Assembly: GCA_030348385.1 (NCBI GenBank) | Contig: JAUCFP010000006.1 | Coordinates: forward strand, 4,739,501 to 4,803,500 | Source: Cytobacillus sp. NJ13 | Lineage (GTDB): Bacteria; Bacillota; Bacilli; Bacillales; Cytobacillaceae | Direction: 5' to 3' | DNA length: 64,000 nucleotides | Part shown: positions 18,814 through 27,536 of the stretch, piece after piece | Layout: every line of letters begins with the position of its first letter | Position numbering within the stretch: the first letter of the stretch is position 1 | Notes under the pieces: model-generated | Databases searched by the model: none | What the model was told of the DNA's origin: nothing | The model's input: the letters and a program-made list of their open reading frames with translations, nothing else | Made by a program: the position numbers and the translations under genes

Positions 18814-19902
18814 TTGAATATTCAAATGAAATGGTACTACCGGCTTGGATTTCTGCTTCTCTTGTTTATTGTGATTTTAGTTTTTCTAAAGCTTCAGGCA
18901 TTATGGATGCCTGTTCTGGAAATCTTATTGGCAGTATTCATTCCTTTTGTCATTGGAGCATTTATTACATATCTCCTTCACCCGATTGTGGAAAAATTGC
19001 ATGAAACTGGCCTTCATAGAGGGTTTGCCGTTTTTATTATTTATTTTTTATTTTTCGGGGGGATCGGACTAGCTTTATATAAAGGGATTCCAGCTTTTAT
19101 TCATCAATTGCGTGATCTTGCAGAAAATGCTCCTCAATTTGCCGATCAGTACCGGGAATGGATCGACCTTATTCAGAGTAAAACATCAACATGGCCTGAT
19201 GGCCTGCAAACCAGGATAGATGATGTCATTGCAGCGGTTGAGGAACGGTTAAATAATCTTTTATCGAAGGTAATCACATTTTTTCTTAATGTTTTGAATT
19301 ATGCTGTGATTATCGCTGTTATTCCCTTTATTTCTTTTTATCTCCTTAAAGATTTTTCGATTATGAAAAAAGCTGCCTGGTATTTGACGCCAAGGAAATG
19401 GAGAAAGGAAGGCGTTTTATTCTTAAGGGATGTAGATAAGTCCCTGGGAAGCTATATTAGAGGCCAGCTTTTGGTATGTGCGGCCATCGGAGCTATATCT
19501 TCTCTGCTTTTCTGGATCTTTGATATTCGCTATCCTCTATTGCTTGGCACTATAATCGGAGTTACCAATGTAATTCCTTATTTTGGCCCAATTATCGGAG
19601 CAGTCCCGGCTGTAATCATTGCCTCTGCTTTATCGGTCAAGATGATCGTGATTACGATTGGCATCATTATAGTTCTTCAGTTTCTCGAGGGGAATATCCT
19701 ATCACCCCTGATTGTTGGAAAAAGCCTTCATATGCATCCGCTTCTCATTATGCTGGCCTTGCTGGCTGGCGGGGAAGCAGCAGGGATATTGGGCTTAATC
19801 ATCGCAGTTCCGATTTTAGCTGTCATTAAAGTAAGCATCATACATGCGAAAAAACACTTTTCAAAAAATAAACAGCCAAAAATCACCGGAACGCCATCAT
19901 GA
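18814..19902 (+). CDS. yrrI: AI-2E family transporter (YrrI-like)
   Basis: A 362-residue membrane protein with two N-terminal helices (about 8-30 and 33-55), one at 66-88, a soluble loop (about 95-155: ENAPQFADQYREWIDLIQ), and four or five C-terminal helices with the family motif ITNVIPYFGPIIGAVPA-like (VTNVIPYFGPIIGAVPAVI near 250) and GGEAAGILGLIIAVP near 325. Despite the name, most Bacillus members are not shown to move AI-2; some are Na+/H+ exchangers. TTG at 18814 follows AAGGAGGCGG; the longer in-frame reading covers the terminator region. It precedes the alaS leader. Confidence 0.85.
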   Translation: MNIQMKWYYRLGFLLLLFIVILVFLKLQALWMPVLEILLAVFIPFVIGAFITYLLHPIVEKLHETGLHRGFAVFIIYFLFFGGIGLALYKGIPAFIHQLRDLAENAPQFADQYREWIDLIQSKTSTWPDGLQTRIDDVIAAVEERLNNLLSKVITFFLNVLNYAVIIAVIPFISFYLLKDFSIMKKAAWYLTPRKWRKEGVLFLRDVDKSLGSYIRGQLLVCAAIGAISSLLFWIFDIRYPLLLGTIIGVTNVIPYFGPIIGAVPAVIIASALSVKMIVITIGIIIVLQFLEGNILSPLIVGKSLHMHPLLIMLALLAGGEAAGILGLIIAVPILAVIKVSIIHAKKHFSKNKQPKITGTPS

Positions 19903-19904
19903 TG

Positions 19905-19934
19905 TTGACAACAATAAAGATAAATCGCTATAAT
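19905..19934 (+). promoter_or_regulatory. Sigma-A promoter of alaS
   Basis: TTGACA at 19905-19910 and TATAAT at 19929-19934 with an 18-bp spacer, just after the yrrI-like stop codon; start near 19941. Confidence 0.85.
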
Positions 19935-19940
19935 TCGTCT

Positions 19941-20245
19941 ATAAAGCTATATTAAACATGGTGACGGAATAAGTATGTTATAGGCCATCTGCGTGAAATG
20001 CCAGTATTGCATTCATAAAAGAGAGGGAGTTCCCAGGCTGAAAGAACTCCTAGATGAAGGATAACAGAAAGCTAATCCCGAGTGCAGCTAATCCCTGCCG
20101 TTTATCCGCGTTAAGGATCTGAGAGATGGGGGATTTACTAATGAACTGGATAAAGTTCTGGTCATTATTCGTAAAACTTCCATAATCAGGGTGGTACCGC
20201 GAGCAAGCTCTCGTCCCTGTCCAGGGATGAGGGCTTTTTTTGTTG
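19941..20245 (+). promoter_or_regulatory. T-box riboswitch leader of alaS
   Basis: An AGTATGTTAT element near 19972 pairs with ATAACA near 20061, and the candidate specifier GCT (Ala) follows at 20071-20073 in AGAAAGCTAATCC. A second GCTAATCC copy occurs at 20087. The T-box AGGGTGGTACCGCGAG is at 20188-20203; its UGGU fits the A73 discriminator of tRNA-Ala. The terminator stem GCTCTCGTCCCTG / CAGGGATGAGGGC ends in seven T at about 20240. The leader would respond to uncharged tRNA-Ala. Confidence 0.92.
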
Positions 20246-20285
20246 TTTTTAAAAGTTTTTACATATTTTTAGGAGGCTGGTTAGA

Positions 20286-22919
20286 ATGAAACAATTATCA
20301 GGTGCTGAAATACGCCGAATGTTTTTAGACTTCTTCAAGGAGAAAGGACACGCTGTTGAACCCAGCGCTTCCCTAGTCCCTCACGAAGACCCTTCCCTGC
20401 TTTGGATTAATAGTGGTGTCGCCACTCTGAAAAAATATTTTGACGGCCGTGTCATCCCTGAGAATCCAAGGATTACAAATGCCCAAAAATCCATCCGCAC
20501 CAACGATATTGAAAATGTAGGCAAAACAGCAAGGCACCATACATTTTTTGAAATGCTGGGCAATTTTTCAATTGGTGATTACTTTAAAGAAGAAGCAATC
20601 ATTTGGGCTTGGGAGTTTTTGACTGATAAAAATTGGATTGGTTTTGAAGAAGAAAAGCTATCTGTTACGATTCATCCCGAAGATGACGAAGCTTTTAAAA
20701 TCTGGCGGGAAAAAGTAGGAGTTCCGGAAGAAAGAATTATCCGCCTGGAAGGAAACTTCTGGGATATCGGAGAAGGCCCAAGTGGTCCAAATACAGAAAT
20801 CTTCTATGATCGCGGACCTGAATATGGAAATGATCCGGAAGATCCCGAACTATACCCTGGCGGTGAAAACGAGCGGTATTTAGAAGTTTGGAACCTTGTG
20901 TTTTCTGAATTCAACCATAATCCAGATGGCACCTATACGCCTCTTCCAAAGAAAAATATTGATACCGGGATGGGACTTGAACGGATGGCATCTGTCGTTC
21001 AAAATGTGCCTACCAACTTTGATACAGATCTATTTATGCCAATTATCCGCGGAACAGAAGAAATCTCGGGCAAGAAATATGGAGCTTCTAAAGAAACGGA
21101 TGTTGCATTTAAAGTTATTGCCGATCATATCCGTACAGTAGCATTTGCAGTGGGGGATGGTGCACTGCCTTCCAATGAAGGACGGGGTTATGTATTGAGA
21201 AGATTGCTTCGCCGTGCAGTCAGATATGCCAAGCAAATCAATATAAACGAGCCATTCATGTATGATTTGGTGCCGGTAGTAGGAGAAATAATGCATGACT
21301 TCTATCCGGAAGTAAAAGAAAAAACAGAATTTATCCAAAAGGTCATCAAAAACGAAGAAGAACGTTTCCATGAAACACTCCATGAAGGTCTTGCCATCCT
21401 ATCTTCTGTTATTAAGAAAGAAAAGGAAAAAGGCAGTGTTACGATTCAGGGAGAAGATGTCTTCCGACTTTATGATACGTACGGATTCCCGGTAGAATTA
21501 ACTGAGGAATATGCGGAAGAAGAAGGTATGAAAGTGGATCATGCCGGATTTGAAAAGGAAATGGAAGGACAGCGCGAGCGTGCACGTTCAGCGCGTCAGG
21601 ATGTAGATTCCATGCAAGTCCAAGGCGGCGTATTAGGGGAACTGAAAACTGAAAGCGTATTTGTTGGATACGAAAAGCTCCAGACAGAAACAAGAGTAGC
21701 TGCGATTGTGAAGGAAGGGCAATTAATTGAAGAAGCTCATGCGGGTGAAGAAGTTCAGCTGATCCTGAATGAAACACCATTTTACGCAGAGAGCGGCGGA
21801 CAGATAGCGGACCAGGGAACTCTTGAAGCAGAGGGTTTAAAGGTTTCCATTAAGGATGTTCAAAAAGCGCCAAATGGACAAAACCTTCATAGAGCTGTCG
21901 TTGAAGAAGGAACGCTGAAGGCTGAAGCATCTGTATTGGCTTCAGTAAATGAGCAAATCCGTTCTAAGGTAATCAAGAATCACACTGCAACTCACTTGCT
22001 TCATCAGGCTTTAAAAGATGTATTGGGAAGCCATGTCAACCAGGCTGGATCCCTTGTAGGCCCTGATCGCCTGCGCTTTGACTTCTCCCATTTCGGGCAA
22101 ATTACCTCTGAAGAACTTGAGAAGGTTGAGGCTATTGTCAACGAACAAATTTGGCAAAGCCTTGAAGTTGATATCAATTTCAAGGATATTGATGAGGCAA
22201 AGGCAATGGGGGCTATGGCTCTATTTGGTGAGAAATATGGCAAGATTGTCCGTGTTGTTCAGGTTGGGGATTACAGTCTTGAGCTTTGCGGCGGGTGCCA
22301 TGTTCCGAACACTTCTTCTATCGGATTGTTTAAGATTCAATCGGAAAGTGGAATTGGGGCTGGAACACGCAGAATTGAAGCTGTAACTGGCGAGGCTGCA
22401 TATAAGCTGATGAATGACCAGATTCATGTTTTAAAAGAAGCTTCAGGCAAATTAAAAACCAATCCAAAAGATTTGTCTTCAAGAATTGATGTGCTGCTTG
22501 GAGAAATGAAGCAGCTGCAGCGGGAAAACGAATCTTTAGCTGCAAAATTGGGCAATATTGAAGCAGGGAGCCTGGTATCAAAGGCAATAGAAGTCAACGG
22601 CGTTACTGTTCTTGCTGAGAAGGTTCAGGCGTCAGACATGAATAATCTGCGCAATATGGCCGACGATTTAAAACAAAAACTCGGATCTGCAGTTGTGGTA
22701 TTAGGCAGTGTAAATGAGGGTAAAGTGAATATTATAGCAGGGGTAACAGATGATCTGATCAAAAAAGGCTTCCATGCAGGCAAAGCGGTAAAAGAAGTCG
22801 CTGCAAAATGCGGAGGCGGCGGAGGCGGCCGTCCGGACATGGCCCAGGCTGGCGGAAAAGACCCGGAAAAACTTGAAAGTGCTCTGCAATTTGTGGAAGA
22901 ATGGGTTAAATCCGTTTGA
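20286..22919 (+). CDS. alaS: Alanyl-tRNA synthetase
   Basis: The 877-residue class II synthetase charges tRNA-Ala and edits Ser and Gly mischarging. The catalytic domain (1-460) begins [22 protein letters not shown]. The editing domain has the zinc ligands HTATHLLH (near 565) and [13 protein letters not shown] (near 667). The C-terminal C-Ala domain ends with the glycine-rich [17 protein letters not shown] near 845-862. AGGAGGCTGG precedes the ATG. Control is by the T-box upstream. The 241 bases to ireB hold a possible new promoter. Confidence 0.98.
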   Translation: MKQLSGAEIRRMFLDFFKEKGHAVEPSASLVPHEDPSLLWINSGVATLKKYFDGRVIPENPRITNAQKSIRTNDIENVGKTARHHTFFEMLGNFSIGDYFKEEAIIWAWEFLTDKNWIGFEEEKLSVTIHPEDDEAFKIWREKVGVPEERIIRLEGNFWDIGEGPSGPNTEIFYDRGPEYGNDPEDPELYPGGENERYLEVWNLVFSEFNHNPDGTYTPLPKKNIDTGMGLERMASVVQNVPTNFDTDLFMPIIRGTEEISGKKYGASKETDVAFKVIADHIRTVAFAVGDGALPSNEGRGYVLRRLLRRAVRYAKQININEPFMYDLVPVVGEIMHDFYPEVKEKTEFIQKVIKNEEERFHETLHEGLAILSSVIKKEKEKGSVTIQGEDVFRLYDTYGFPVELTEEYAEEEGMKVDHAGFEKEMEGQRERARSARQDVDSMQVQGGVLGELKTESVFVGYEKLQTETRVAAIVKEGQLIEEAHAGEEVQLILNETPFYAESGGQIADQGTLEAEGLKVSIKDVQKAPNGQNLHRAVVEEGTLKAEASVLASVNEQIRSKVIKNHTATHLLHQALKDVLGSHVNQAGSLVGPDRLRFDFSHFGQITSEELEKVEAIVNEQIWQSLEVDINFKDIDEAKAMGAMALFGEKYGKIVRVVQVGDYSLELCGGCHVPNTSSIGLFKIQSESGIGAGTRRIEAVTGEAAYKLMNDQIHVLKEASGKLKTNPKDLSSRIDVLLGEMKQLQRENESLAAKLGNIEAGSLVSKAIEVNGVTVLAEKVQASDMNNLRNMADDLKQKLGSAVVVLGSVNEGKVNIIAGVTDDLIKKGFHAGKAVKEVAAKCGGGGGGRPDMAQAGGKDPEKLESALQFVEEWVKSV

Positions 22920-22943
22920 TATCCCTGAAAAGTAGTGTAAAAT
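22916..22943 (+). promoter_or_regulatory. Possible promoter of ireB-ruvX-yrzB
   Basis: TTGATA at 22916-22921 overlaps the alaS stop and TAAAAT at 22938-22943 follows at 16 bp. The 5' leader to ireB would be over 200 nt and holds inverted repeats CTTGTTC / GAACAAG (near 22986 and 23015) and CCGGA / TCCGG (near 23097). No known riboswitch was recognised. Confidence 0.4.
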
Positions 22944-23161
22944 GTAGGTAACCAAGAGAGATTGTTCATCATCAGGAAGAAACAGCTTGTTCTTCACCAT
23001 GTTTTCCTGTCAGGAACAAGATCATTTATTGATCGCTCTGTTTATTCAGGCGGCAGGCCAAACCGTTATGAAGAGCTGGACAAGCTGGCTGTTCACCGGA
23101 TTTCAGGTCCGGCACATATAAGCTATCCTCATCCTTCATACAGAAAAGCGAGGTGTAAGAT

Positions 23162-23428
23162 ATGAGCTCATTTGATAAAACAATGAGGTTCAATTTTCCT
23201 GAAGAACCAATCGAACAAGATGTGAATGAAGTTCTTTTTCAAGTTTATGGGGCCCTCCAGGAAAAAGGGTATAACCCTATTAACCAAATTGTCGGTTATC
23301 TGCTGTCCGGGGATCCAGCTTACATTCCCCGCCATAAGGATGCCCGCAATATCATCCGTAAACTTGAACGGGATGAGATCATCGAAGAATTGGTTAAGTC
23401 ATACTTAAAACAGCAGCGTGAGGGATAA
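23162..23428 (+). CDS. yrzL: IreB-family regulatory phosphoprotein (YrzL, DUF965)
   Basis: An 88-residue protein, [21 protein letters not shown]..., matching the conserved IreB family almost end to end, including the [27 protein letters not shown] core (about 36-62). In Enterococcus, IreB is phosphorylated by the PASTA kinase IreK at N-terminal Thr residues and restrains cephalosporin resistance; the Thr7 here is a candidate. GAGGTGTAAGAT precedes the ATG. It ends two bases before ruvX, so the genes are co-transcribed. Confidence 0.92.
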   Translation: MSSFDKTMRFNFPEEPIEQDVNEVLFQVYGALQEKGYNPINQIVGYLLSGDPAYIPRHKDARNIIRKLERDEIIEELVKSYLKQQREG

Positions 23429-23430
23429 AC

Positions 23431-23847
23431 ATGCGGACTATGGGACTGGATGTCGGCTCTAAGACAGTCGGCGTCGCTCTAAGCGATGCGCTTGGATGGA
23501 CAGCGCAGGGCTTGGAAACCATCAAAATCAGCGAGGAAGAAAAAGAGTTTGGTTTTGAAAGAATTAGTGAAATAATAAAAGAGCATGAAGTCAGTAAAAT
23601 TGTTGTCGGCTTGCCAAAAAATATGAATGGAACCATTGGCCCCCGAGGTGAAGCAAGCCAATTCTATGCTTCAGAGCTGGAAAAGCTATTTGGTCTTCCA
23701 GTCGTATTATGGGACGAGCGTCTCTCTACGATGGCAGCTGAAAGAGTTTTGCTTGAAGCGGATGTCAGCCGCAAAAAACGGAAAAAGGTCATTGATAAAA
23801 TGGCAGCCGTCATGATTTTACAAGGCTTTTTAAATAGCCAAATTTAA
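23431..23847 (+). CDS. ruvX: Holliday junction resolvase-like RuvX (YqgF family)
   Basis: A 138-residue RNase H-fold nuclease; the family trims the 5' end of pre-16S rRNA and can cut recombination intermediates. Seen are the first acidic strand [16 protein letters not shown] (residues 4-19), VGLPKNMNG near 65, the second acidic site [15 protein letters not shown] near 97 and [13 protein letters not shown] near 125. These Asp/Glu residues make up the metal site, so the protein looks active. It lies between ireB and yrzB as in B. subtilis (yrrK). Confidence 0.93.
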   Translation: MRTMGLDVGSKTVGVALSDALGWTAQGLETIKISEEEKEFGFERISEIIKEHEVSKIVVGLPKNMNGTIGPRGEASQFYASELEKLFGLPVVLWDERLSTMAAERVLLEADVSRKKRKKVIDKMAAVMILQGFLNSQI

Positions 23848-23861
23848 TGAGGTGAACAGAA

Positions 23862-24146
23862 ATGAACCATGGAGATAACAACATTACTGTAATTGACGAG
23901 GAAGGCAACGAGCAGCTTTGCGAAGTATTGTTCACGTTTGATTCCGAAGAATTCGGCAAGTCATATGTCCTGTACTACCCAGTGGGGGCAGATGAAAATG
24001 ACGATGAAGAAATTGAAATTCACGCATCTGCATTCAGCCCAAGCGAAGACAGCAAGGATGGCGAGCTTCAGCCGATCGAAACAGAAGAGGAATGGGATTT
24101 AATTGAAGAAATGCTTAACACATTCCTTGATGAGCAAGAAGATTAA
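23862..24146 (+). CDS. yrzB: DUF1292 acidic protein (YrzB)
   Basis: A 94-residue, very acidic protein ([22 protein letters not shown]..., then [15 protein letters not shown]) of the DUF1292/UPF0473 family. No catalytic residues are evident and function is unknown; the constant link with ireB and ruvX across Firmicutes suggests a shared housekeeping role, which is an inference. TGAGGTGAACAG precedes the ATG. A strong terminator follows. Confidence 0.9.
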   Translation: MNHGDNNITVIDEEGNEQLCEVLFTFDSEEFGKSYVLYYPVGADENDDEEIEIHASAFSPSEDSKDGELQPIETEEEWDLIEEMLNTFLDEQED

Positions 24147-24147
24147 T

Positions 24148-24180
24148 AAAACTGGCCCCCCGGGCCAGTTTTTTATTTTT
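24148..24180 (+). terminator. Terminator after yrzB
   Basis: AAACTGGCCC / GGGCCAGTTT hairpin followed by a run of T. Confidence 0.88.
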
Positions 24181-24463
24181 TCTCTCCGAATTCTGATATG
24201 AGTTCAAAAGGCCTAAAATTTATAAAACCAAAAGTGAAAAGCGTGGAAATTATTGGCGAATCTTTTTGGTTTTTGTAATATCCTGCGACTTCCAAAAGAA
24301 AATATAGTATAATTAGCCGAGATGTATCAGGAAACAAAGATGATACAACGATATTCTTAGGCTTGTTGGCAAGCAAGTATACTGGTTAATACTGGATAAC
24401 ATCATGCTATTGGCCTGTCTCTTGCAAAAGAAGCCAACGTCTTTGGAACGGAGGGGATATGTG
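24181..24463. other. Gene-free leader region upstream of mltG
   Basis: A TATAAT at 24308-24313 in an AT-rich setting is a plausible -10 box, without a convincing -35. Downstream, GTATC / GATAC (24325 / 24341) and GCTTG / CAAGC (24361 / 24371) are small inverted repeats in what would be a 150-nt leader. No open frame with a ribosome binding site was found. Confidence 0.4.
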
Positions 24464-25597
24464 ATGTCGGCAGACGATAAAAAAGGGAAAAAAGAAATAA
24501 TACGCGAAAAAATGATTGAGCGCCAAGGTGAAGCGAAAGTAGTCCGGAAAATTGTAATGATAGTTGCAATCATATTATTAATCTCAGCTGCTGCAGTGAT
24601 TGGCGGCGGATATTTTTATATTAATTCAGCTTTAAAGCCTGTTGATCCCGACAATGATAAGTCAAAGAAAGTAGAAATACCAATCGGTTCATCTGTTACA
24701 GGAATCGGCAATGTTCTTGAAGAAAATGGGATTATCAGGGATGCGCGTGTCTTTAAATATTATGTAAAATTTAAAAATGAAGCTGGATTCATGGCTGGAG
24801 AATATGAATTGAAGCCTTCCATGAACATGAAGGAAATCCTGGATAGCTTGAAAACAGGTAAGGTTATGGAAGAAATGGCTTTTAAGATCACCATTCCGGA
24901 GGGAAAACAGCTTGAGCAGATCTCAGGAATTATTGCCGAAAAGACTGATAAAAAACCTGAAGACGTTTTGAAGAAACTCAATGATAAAGCTTTTATTGAG
25001 TCTTTAATAGCAGAATATCCTGAATTGCTGACAAAGGAAATCCTTGCAGAGAATATTAAGTATCCCCTAGAAGGATACTTATTCCCGGCAACCTATCCTT
25101 TTTACAAAGAAGATCCGACTATAGAGGAAATTGTCAAAGTTATGCTCGATAAAACGGCATCAGTTATTAAAGAGTATAGAGGTGACATGGAGCAGCGGGA
25201 ATACACCCCCCACAAATTGTTGACAATGGCATCGCTCATAGAGGAAGAAGCAACCGCGAAAGTAGACCGTGATCAGATTGCGAGTGTTTTCTACAATCGG
25301 ATAGACACAGGAATGCCGCTGCAGACAGATCCAACTGTCCTGTATGCACATGGAGAACATAAATCAAGGGTCCTATATAAAGACTTGGAGATCGACTCGC
25401 CATACAACACATATAAGTATCCTGGACTGACGCCCGGACCAATTGCCAATGCCGGCGTTTCATCAATTGAAGCAGCATTGGTGCCGGCAGAGACAGATTA
25501 CCTGTACTTCCTGGCTACATCTACAGGAGAAGTGCTTTTCTCAAAAACTCTAGATGAGCATAACCAAAAGAAAGCACAGCATATTACAAATAATTAA
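24464..25597 (+). CDS. mltG: Endolytic murein transglycosylase MltG (YceG-like)
   Basis: The 377-residue membrane-anchored enzyme cuts nascent glycan strands and sets their length. A basic cytoplasmic N-terminus (KKGKKEIIREKMIERQ) is followed by one membrane helix at about 27-49. A LysM-like part spans about 60-140, and the catalytic domain has the conserved YPLEGYLFPATYPF near 200, the catalytic Glu in LLTMASLIEEEA near 248, LQTDPTVLYA near 285 and SPYNTYKYPGLTPGPIANAG near 308-327. The ATG at 24464 is preferred; GGAGGGG ends seven bases upstream. Confidence 0.95.
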   Translation: MSADDKKGKKEIIREKMIERQGEAKVVRKIVMIVAIILLISAAAVIGGGYFYINSALKPVDPDNDKSKKVEIPIGSSVTGIGNVLEENGIIRDARVFKYYVKFKNEAGFMAGEYELKPSMNMKEILDSLKTGKVMEEMAFKITIPEGKQLEQISGIIAEKTDKKPEDVLKKLNDKAFIESLIAEYPELLTKEILAENIKYPLEGYLFPATYPFYKEDPTIEEIVKVMLDKTASVIKEYRGDMEQREYTPHKLLTMASLIEEEATAKVDRDQIASVFYNRIDTGMPLQTDPTVLYAHGEHKSRVLYKDLEIDSPYNTYKYPGLTPGPIANAGVSSIEAALVPAETDYLYFLATSTGEVLFSKTLDEHNQKKAQHITNN

Positions 25598-25602
25598 ACA
25601 GC

Positions 25603-25641
25603 AAAAAAGGGGAATGTGCAGATATAGCATTCCCCTTTTAA
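25603..25641 (+). terminator. Terminator after mltG
   Basis: AAAAGGGGAATG / CATTCCCCTTTT stem with an 11-nt loop. Confidence 0.85.
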
Positions 25642-25927
25642 TTATGGTAAAATAGATCAGGTGTTTTAATACAAGCTTTGCGATAGCGTAAATCACGGAC
25701 AAGCATGGATACAGGCTCACCTAAGCCGGAATGCCGCACAGCGCATTTTCACATCCTATCTGTGAACGCTATTTTTTCATGTCTAAATAGAATAGCGGAA
25801 AGGGACGACAAGATTAAGACGATTCCTGTAAGAGGCGTATTTTCTTCTGGAGGGAAACGGCTTAGACCCGGAGTCCTGAGAGCCGCAGCTGGACAATAAA
25901 ATTCCGTCTGATCGAGGTGATGCCAGC
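25642..25927. other. Gene-free, structured stretch upstream of trmR
   Basis: It holds inverted repeats CGCTATT / AATAGCG (25767-25773 / 25791-25797) and CGGCT / AGCCG (25858 / 25881). A 64-codon frame from 25705 lacks a ribosome binding site and resembles nothing I know. No tRNA or known riboswitch motif was recognised. It may be a 5' leader of the tRNA-modification operon. Confidence 0.4.
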
Positions 25928-26566
25928 TTGATGAATGATAAGCTGCATGCATATATAGAGGAAATAATACCTGAAAGACCACACTTACTGAACAAAATGG
26001 AGCGATACGCCAAGGAACATAATGTTCCGATCATGGAACTGGCAGGAATCGAGGCGATGCTTCAGCTTTTGCGCATCCAAAAGCCGAAAGCGATTTTGGA
26101 AGTAGGCACGGCAATTGGCTATTCTGCACTCAGAATGGCATTCGCAGTTCCTGAAGCAAAAATTGTTACAATTGAACGCGATGTGGAACGTTACCAGCTA
26201 GCCGAGCAATATATAGATGAAGCCCGGAAAAAGGAGCAAATCCTCATCATAAAGGGAGATGCACTGGAAGTTGAGGAGGACGTCAAAAAACACGGACCCT
26301 ATGATGCAATTTTTATCGATGCAGCAAAGGGGCAATATCAGCGGTTTTTTGAATTATATTCCCGCTATCTATCTGATGACGGTGTAATCATTACAGATAA
26401 TGTCCTCTTTAAAGGCCTTGTGTGTGAATCTGATATAGAAAATAAACGTATCCGGAATCTGGTTAAAAAAATTGATATGTTTAATAAATGGTTAATGAGT
26501 CATCCTGAATATCACACAGTTATTTTGCCTGTTGGGGATGGCGTGGCAATTAGTAAAAAGAGGTGA
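25928..26566 (+). CDS. trmR: tRNA 5-hydroxyuridine O-methyltransferase TrmR (YrrM)
   Basis: A 212-residue SAM-dependent O-methyltransferase that makes 5-methoxyuridine at tRNA wobble position 34 from the 5-hydroxyuridine produced by TrhP. The SAM loop ILEVGTAIGYSALRMA is near 57-72, acidic TIERDVERYQLAEQY near 82, and the metal site YDAIFIDAAKGQYQRFF near 126 with ITDNVLFKG near 156. Start is TTG 25928 or the adjacent ATG 25931, after GAGGTGAT. The next gene, a TrhP peptidase-like subunit, begins five bases after the stop, so the mo5U enzymes form one operon. Confidence 0.9.
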   Translation: MMNDKLHAYIEEIIPERPHLLNKMERYAKEHNVPIMELAGIEAMLQLLRIQKPKAILEVGTAIGYSALRMAFAVPEAKIVTIERDVERYQLAEQYIDEARKKEQILIIKGDALEVEEDVKKHGPYDAIFIDAAKGQYQRFFELYSRYLSDDGVIITDNVLFKGLVCESDIENKRIRNLVKKIDMFNKWLMSHPEYHTVILPVGDGVAISKKR

Positions 26567-26571
26567 TAATA

Positions 26572-27501
26572 ATGAAAAAACCTGAACTGTTAGTAACACC
26601 CACAAGAGTTGAAGATATCGAGCAGCTTGTGTCGGCTGGTGCAGATGCCTTTGTTGTAGGTGAACAGCGTTATGGACTGAGGCTTGCAGGAGAATTCACA
26701 AGGGAAGATGTGAAAAAAGCGGTGGAAATTGCCCACAAGCATGAAAAAAAAGTGTTTGTGGCGATGAATGCTTTATTTCATAACGATAAAGTGCCTGAGC
26801 TCGAGGACTATATCAGTTTCTTAAAAGAAATAAATGCTGATGCTGTTATCTTCGGGGATCCGGCTGTATTAATGGCAGCCCGTTCGGCTGCCCCTGACAT
26901 GAAGCTCCATTGGAATACCGAAACTACTGCAACAAACTGGTATACATGCAATTACTGGGGCAGAAAGGGTGCTAAACGCGCAGTCCTGGCAAGAGAGATT
27001 AATATGGATGCCATCATAGAAATAAAAGAAAATGCTGAAGTAGAAATTGAAGTGCAGGTTCATGGCATGACAGCAATGTTCCAATCAAAGCGCTCCCTGC
27101 TTGGCAATTATTATGAATATCAGGGAAAAGCCCTGGAAGTTGAAAACCGCAAACAGGAAAAAAATATGTTCCTTCACGACAAGGAACGGGAAAACAAATA
27201 CCCGATCTTCGAAGATGAAAATGGCACCCATATCATGAGCCCTAATGACATCTGCATTATAGATGAACTGCAGGAAATGATTGAAGCAGGTGTTGATTCA
27301 TTTAAAATTGACGGGGTATTAAAAAGCCCGGACTATATTATCGAAGTCACTAAACTCTACAGAAAAGCTATTGATCTATGTGTCGAAGACCCGGACCAAT
27401 ACGATGAAATAAAAGATGGCCTTCTTGCTGAGATTGAAGAAATTCAGCCGGCGAACCGAAAGCTTGATACTGGGTTCTTCTTCAAAGAAACCGTCTACTG
27501 A
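26572..27501 (+). CDS. trhP1: U32-family tRNA hydroxylation protein TrhP1 (YrrN)
   Basis: A 309-residue member of peptidase family U32, now known as the prephenate-dependent tRNA U34 hydroxylation system in B. subtilis (YrrN/YrrO). Seen are ELLVTPTRVEDIEQLVSAGADAFVVG at the N-terminus and SFKIDGVLKSPDYIIEV near 245. The [4Fe-4S] cysteine set of the larger partner is absent here: the equivalent stretch reads VHGMTAMFQSKRSLLGN. It may therefore be the non-catalytic partner, an inference. AGGTGAT precedes the ATG. Confidence 0.88.
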   Translation: MKKPELLVTPTRVEDIEQLVSAGADAFVVGEQRYGLRLAGEFTREDVKKAVEIAHKHEKKVFVAMNALFHNDKVPELEDYISFLKEINADAVIFGDPAVLMAARSAAPDMKLHWNTETTATNWYTCNYWGRKGAKRAVLAREINMDAIIEIKENAEVEIEVQVHGMTAMFQSKRSLLGNYYEYQGKALEVENRKQEKNMFLHDKERENKYPIFEDENGTHIMSPNDICIIDELQEMIEAGVDSFKIDGVLKSPDYIIEVTKLYRKAIDLCVEDPDQYDEIKDGLLAEIEEIQPANRKLDTGFFFKETVY

Positions 27502-27536
27502 TTTGACTATATTAAAAAGAAAGAGGAGGAAGCTTT

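Noticed and set aside
22962-23165. 67-codon frame upstream of ireB
   Set aside because: No ribosome binding site, no family resemblance, and it runs into the ireB ribosome binding site; more likely leader RNA.
25705-25899. 64-codon frame between mltG and trmR
   Set aside because: No ribosome binding site and no recognisable protein; kept as gene-free structured DNA.
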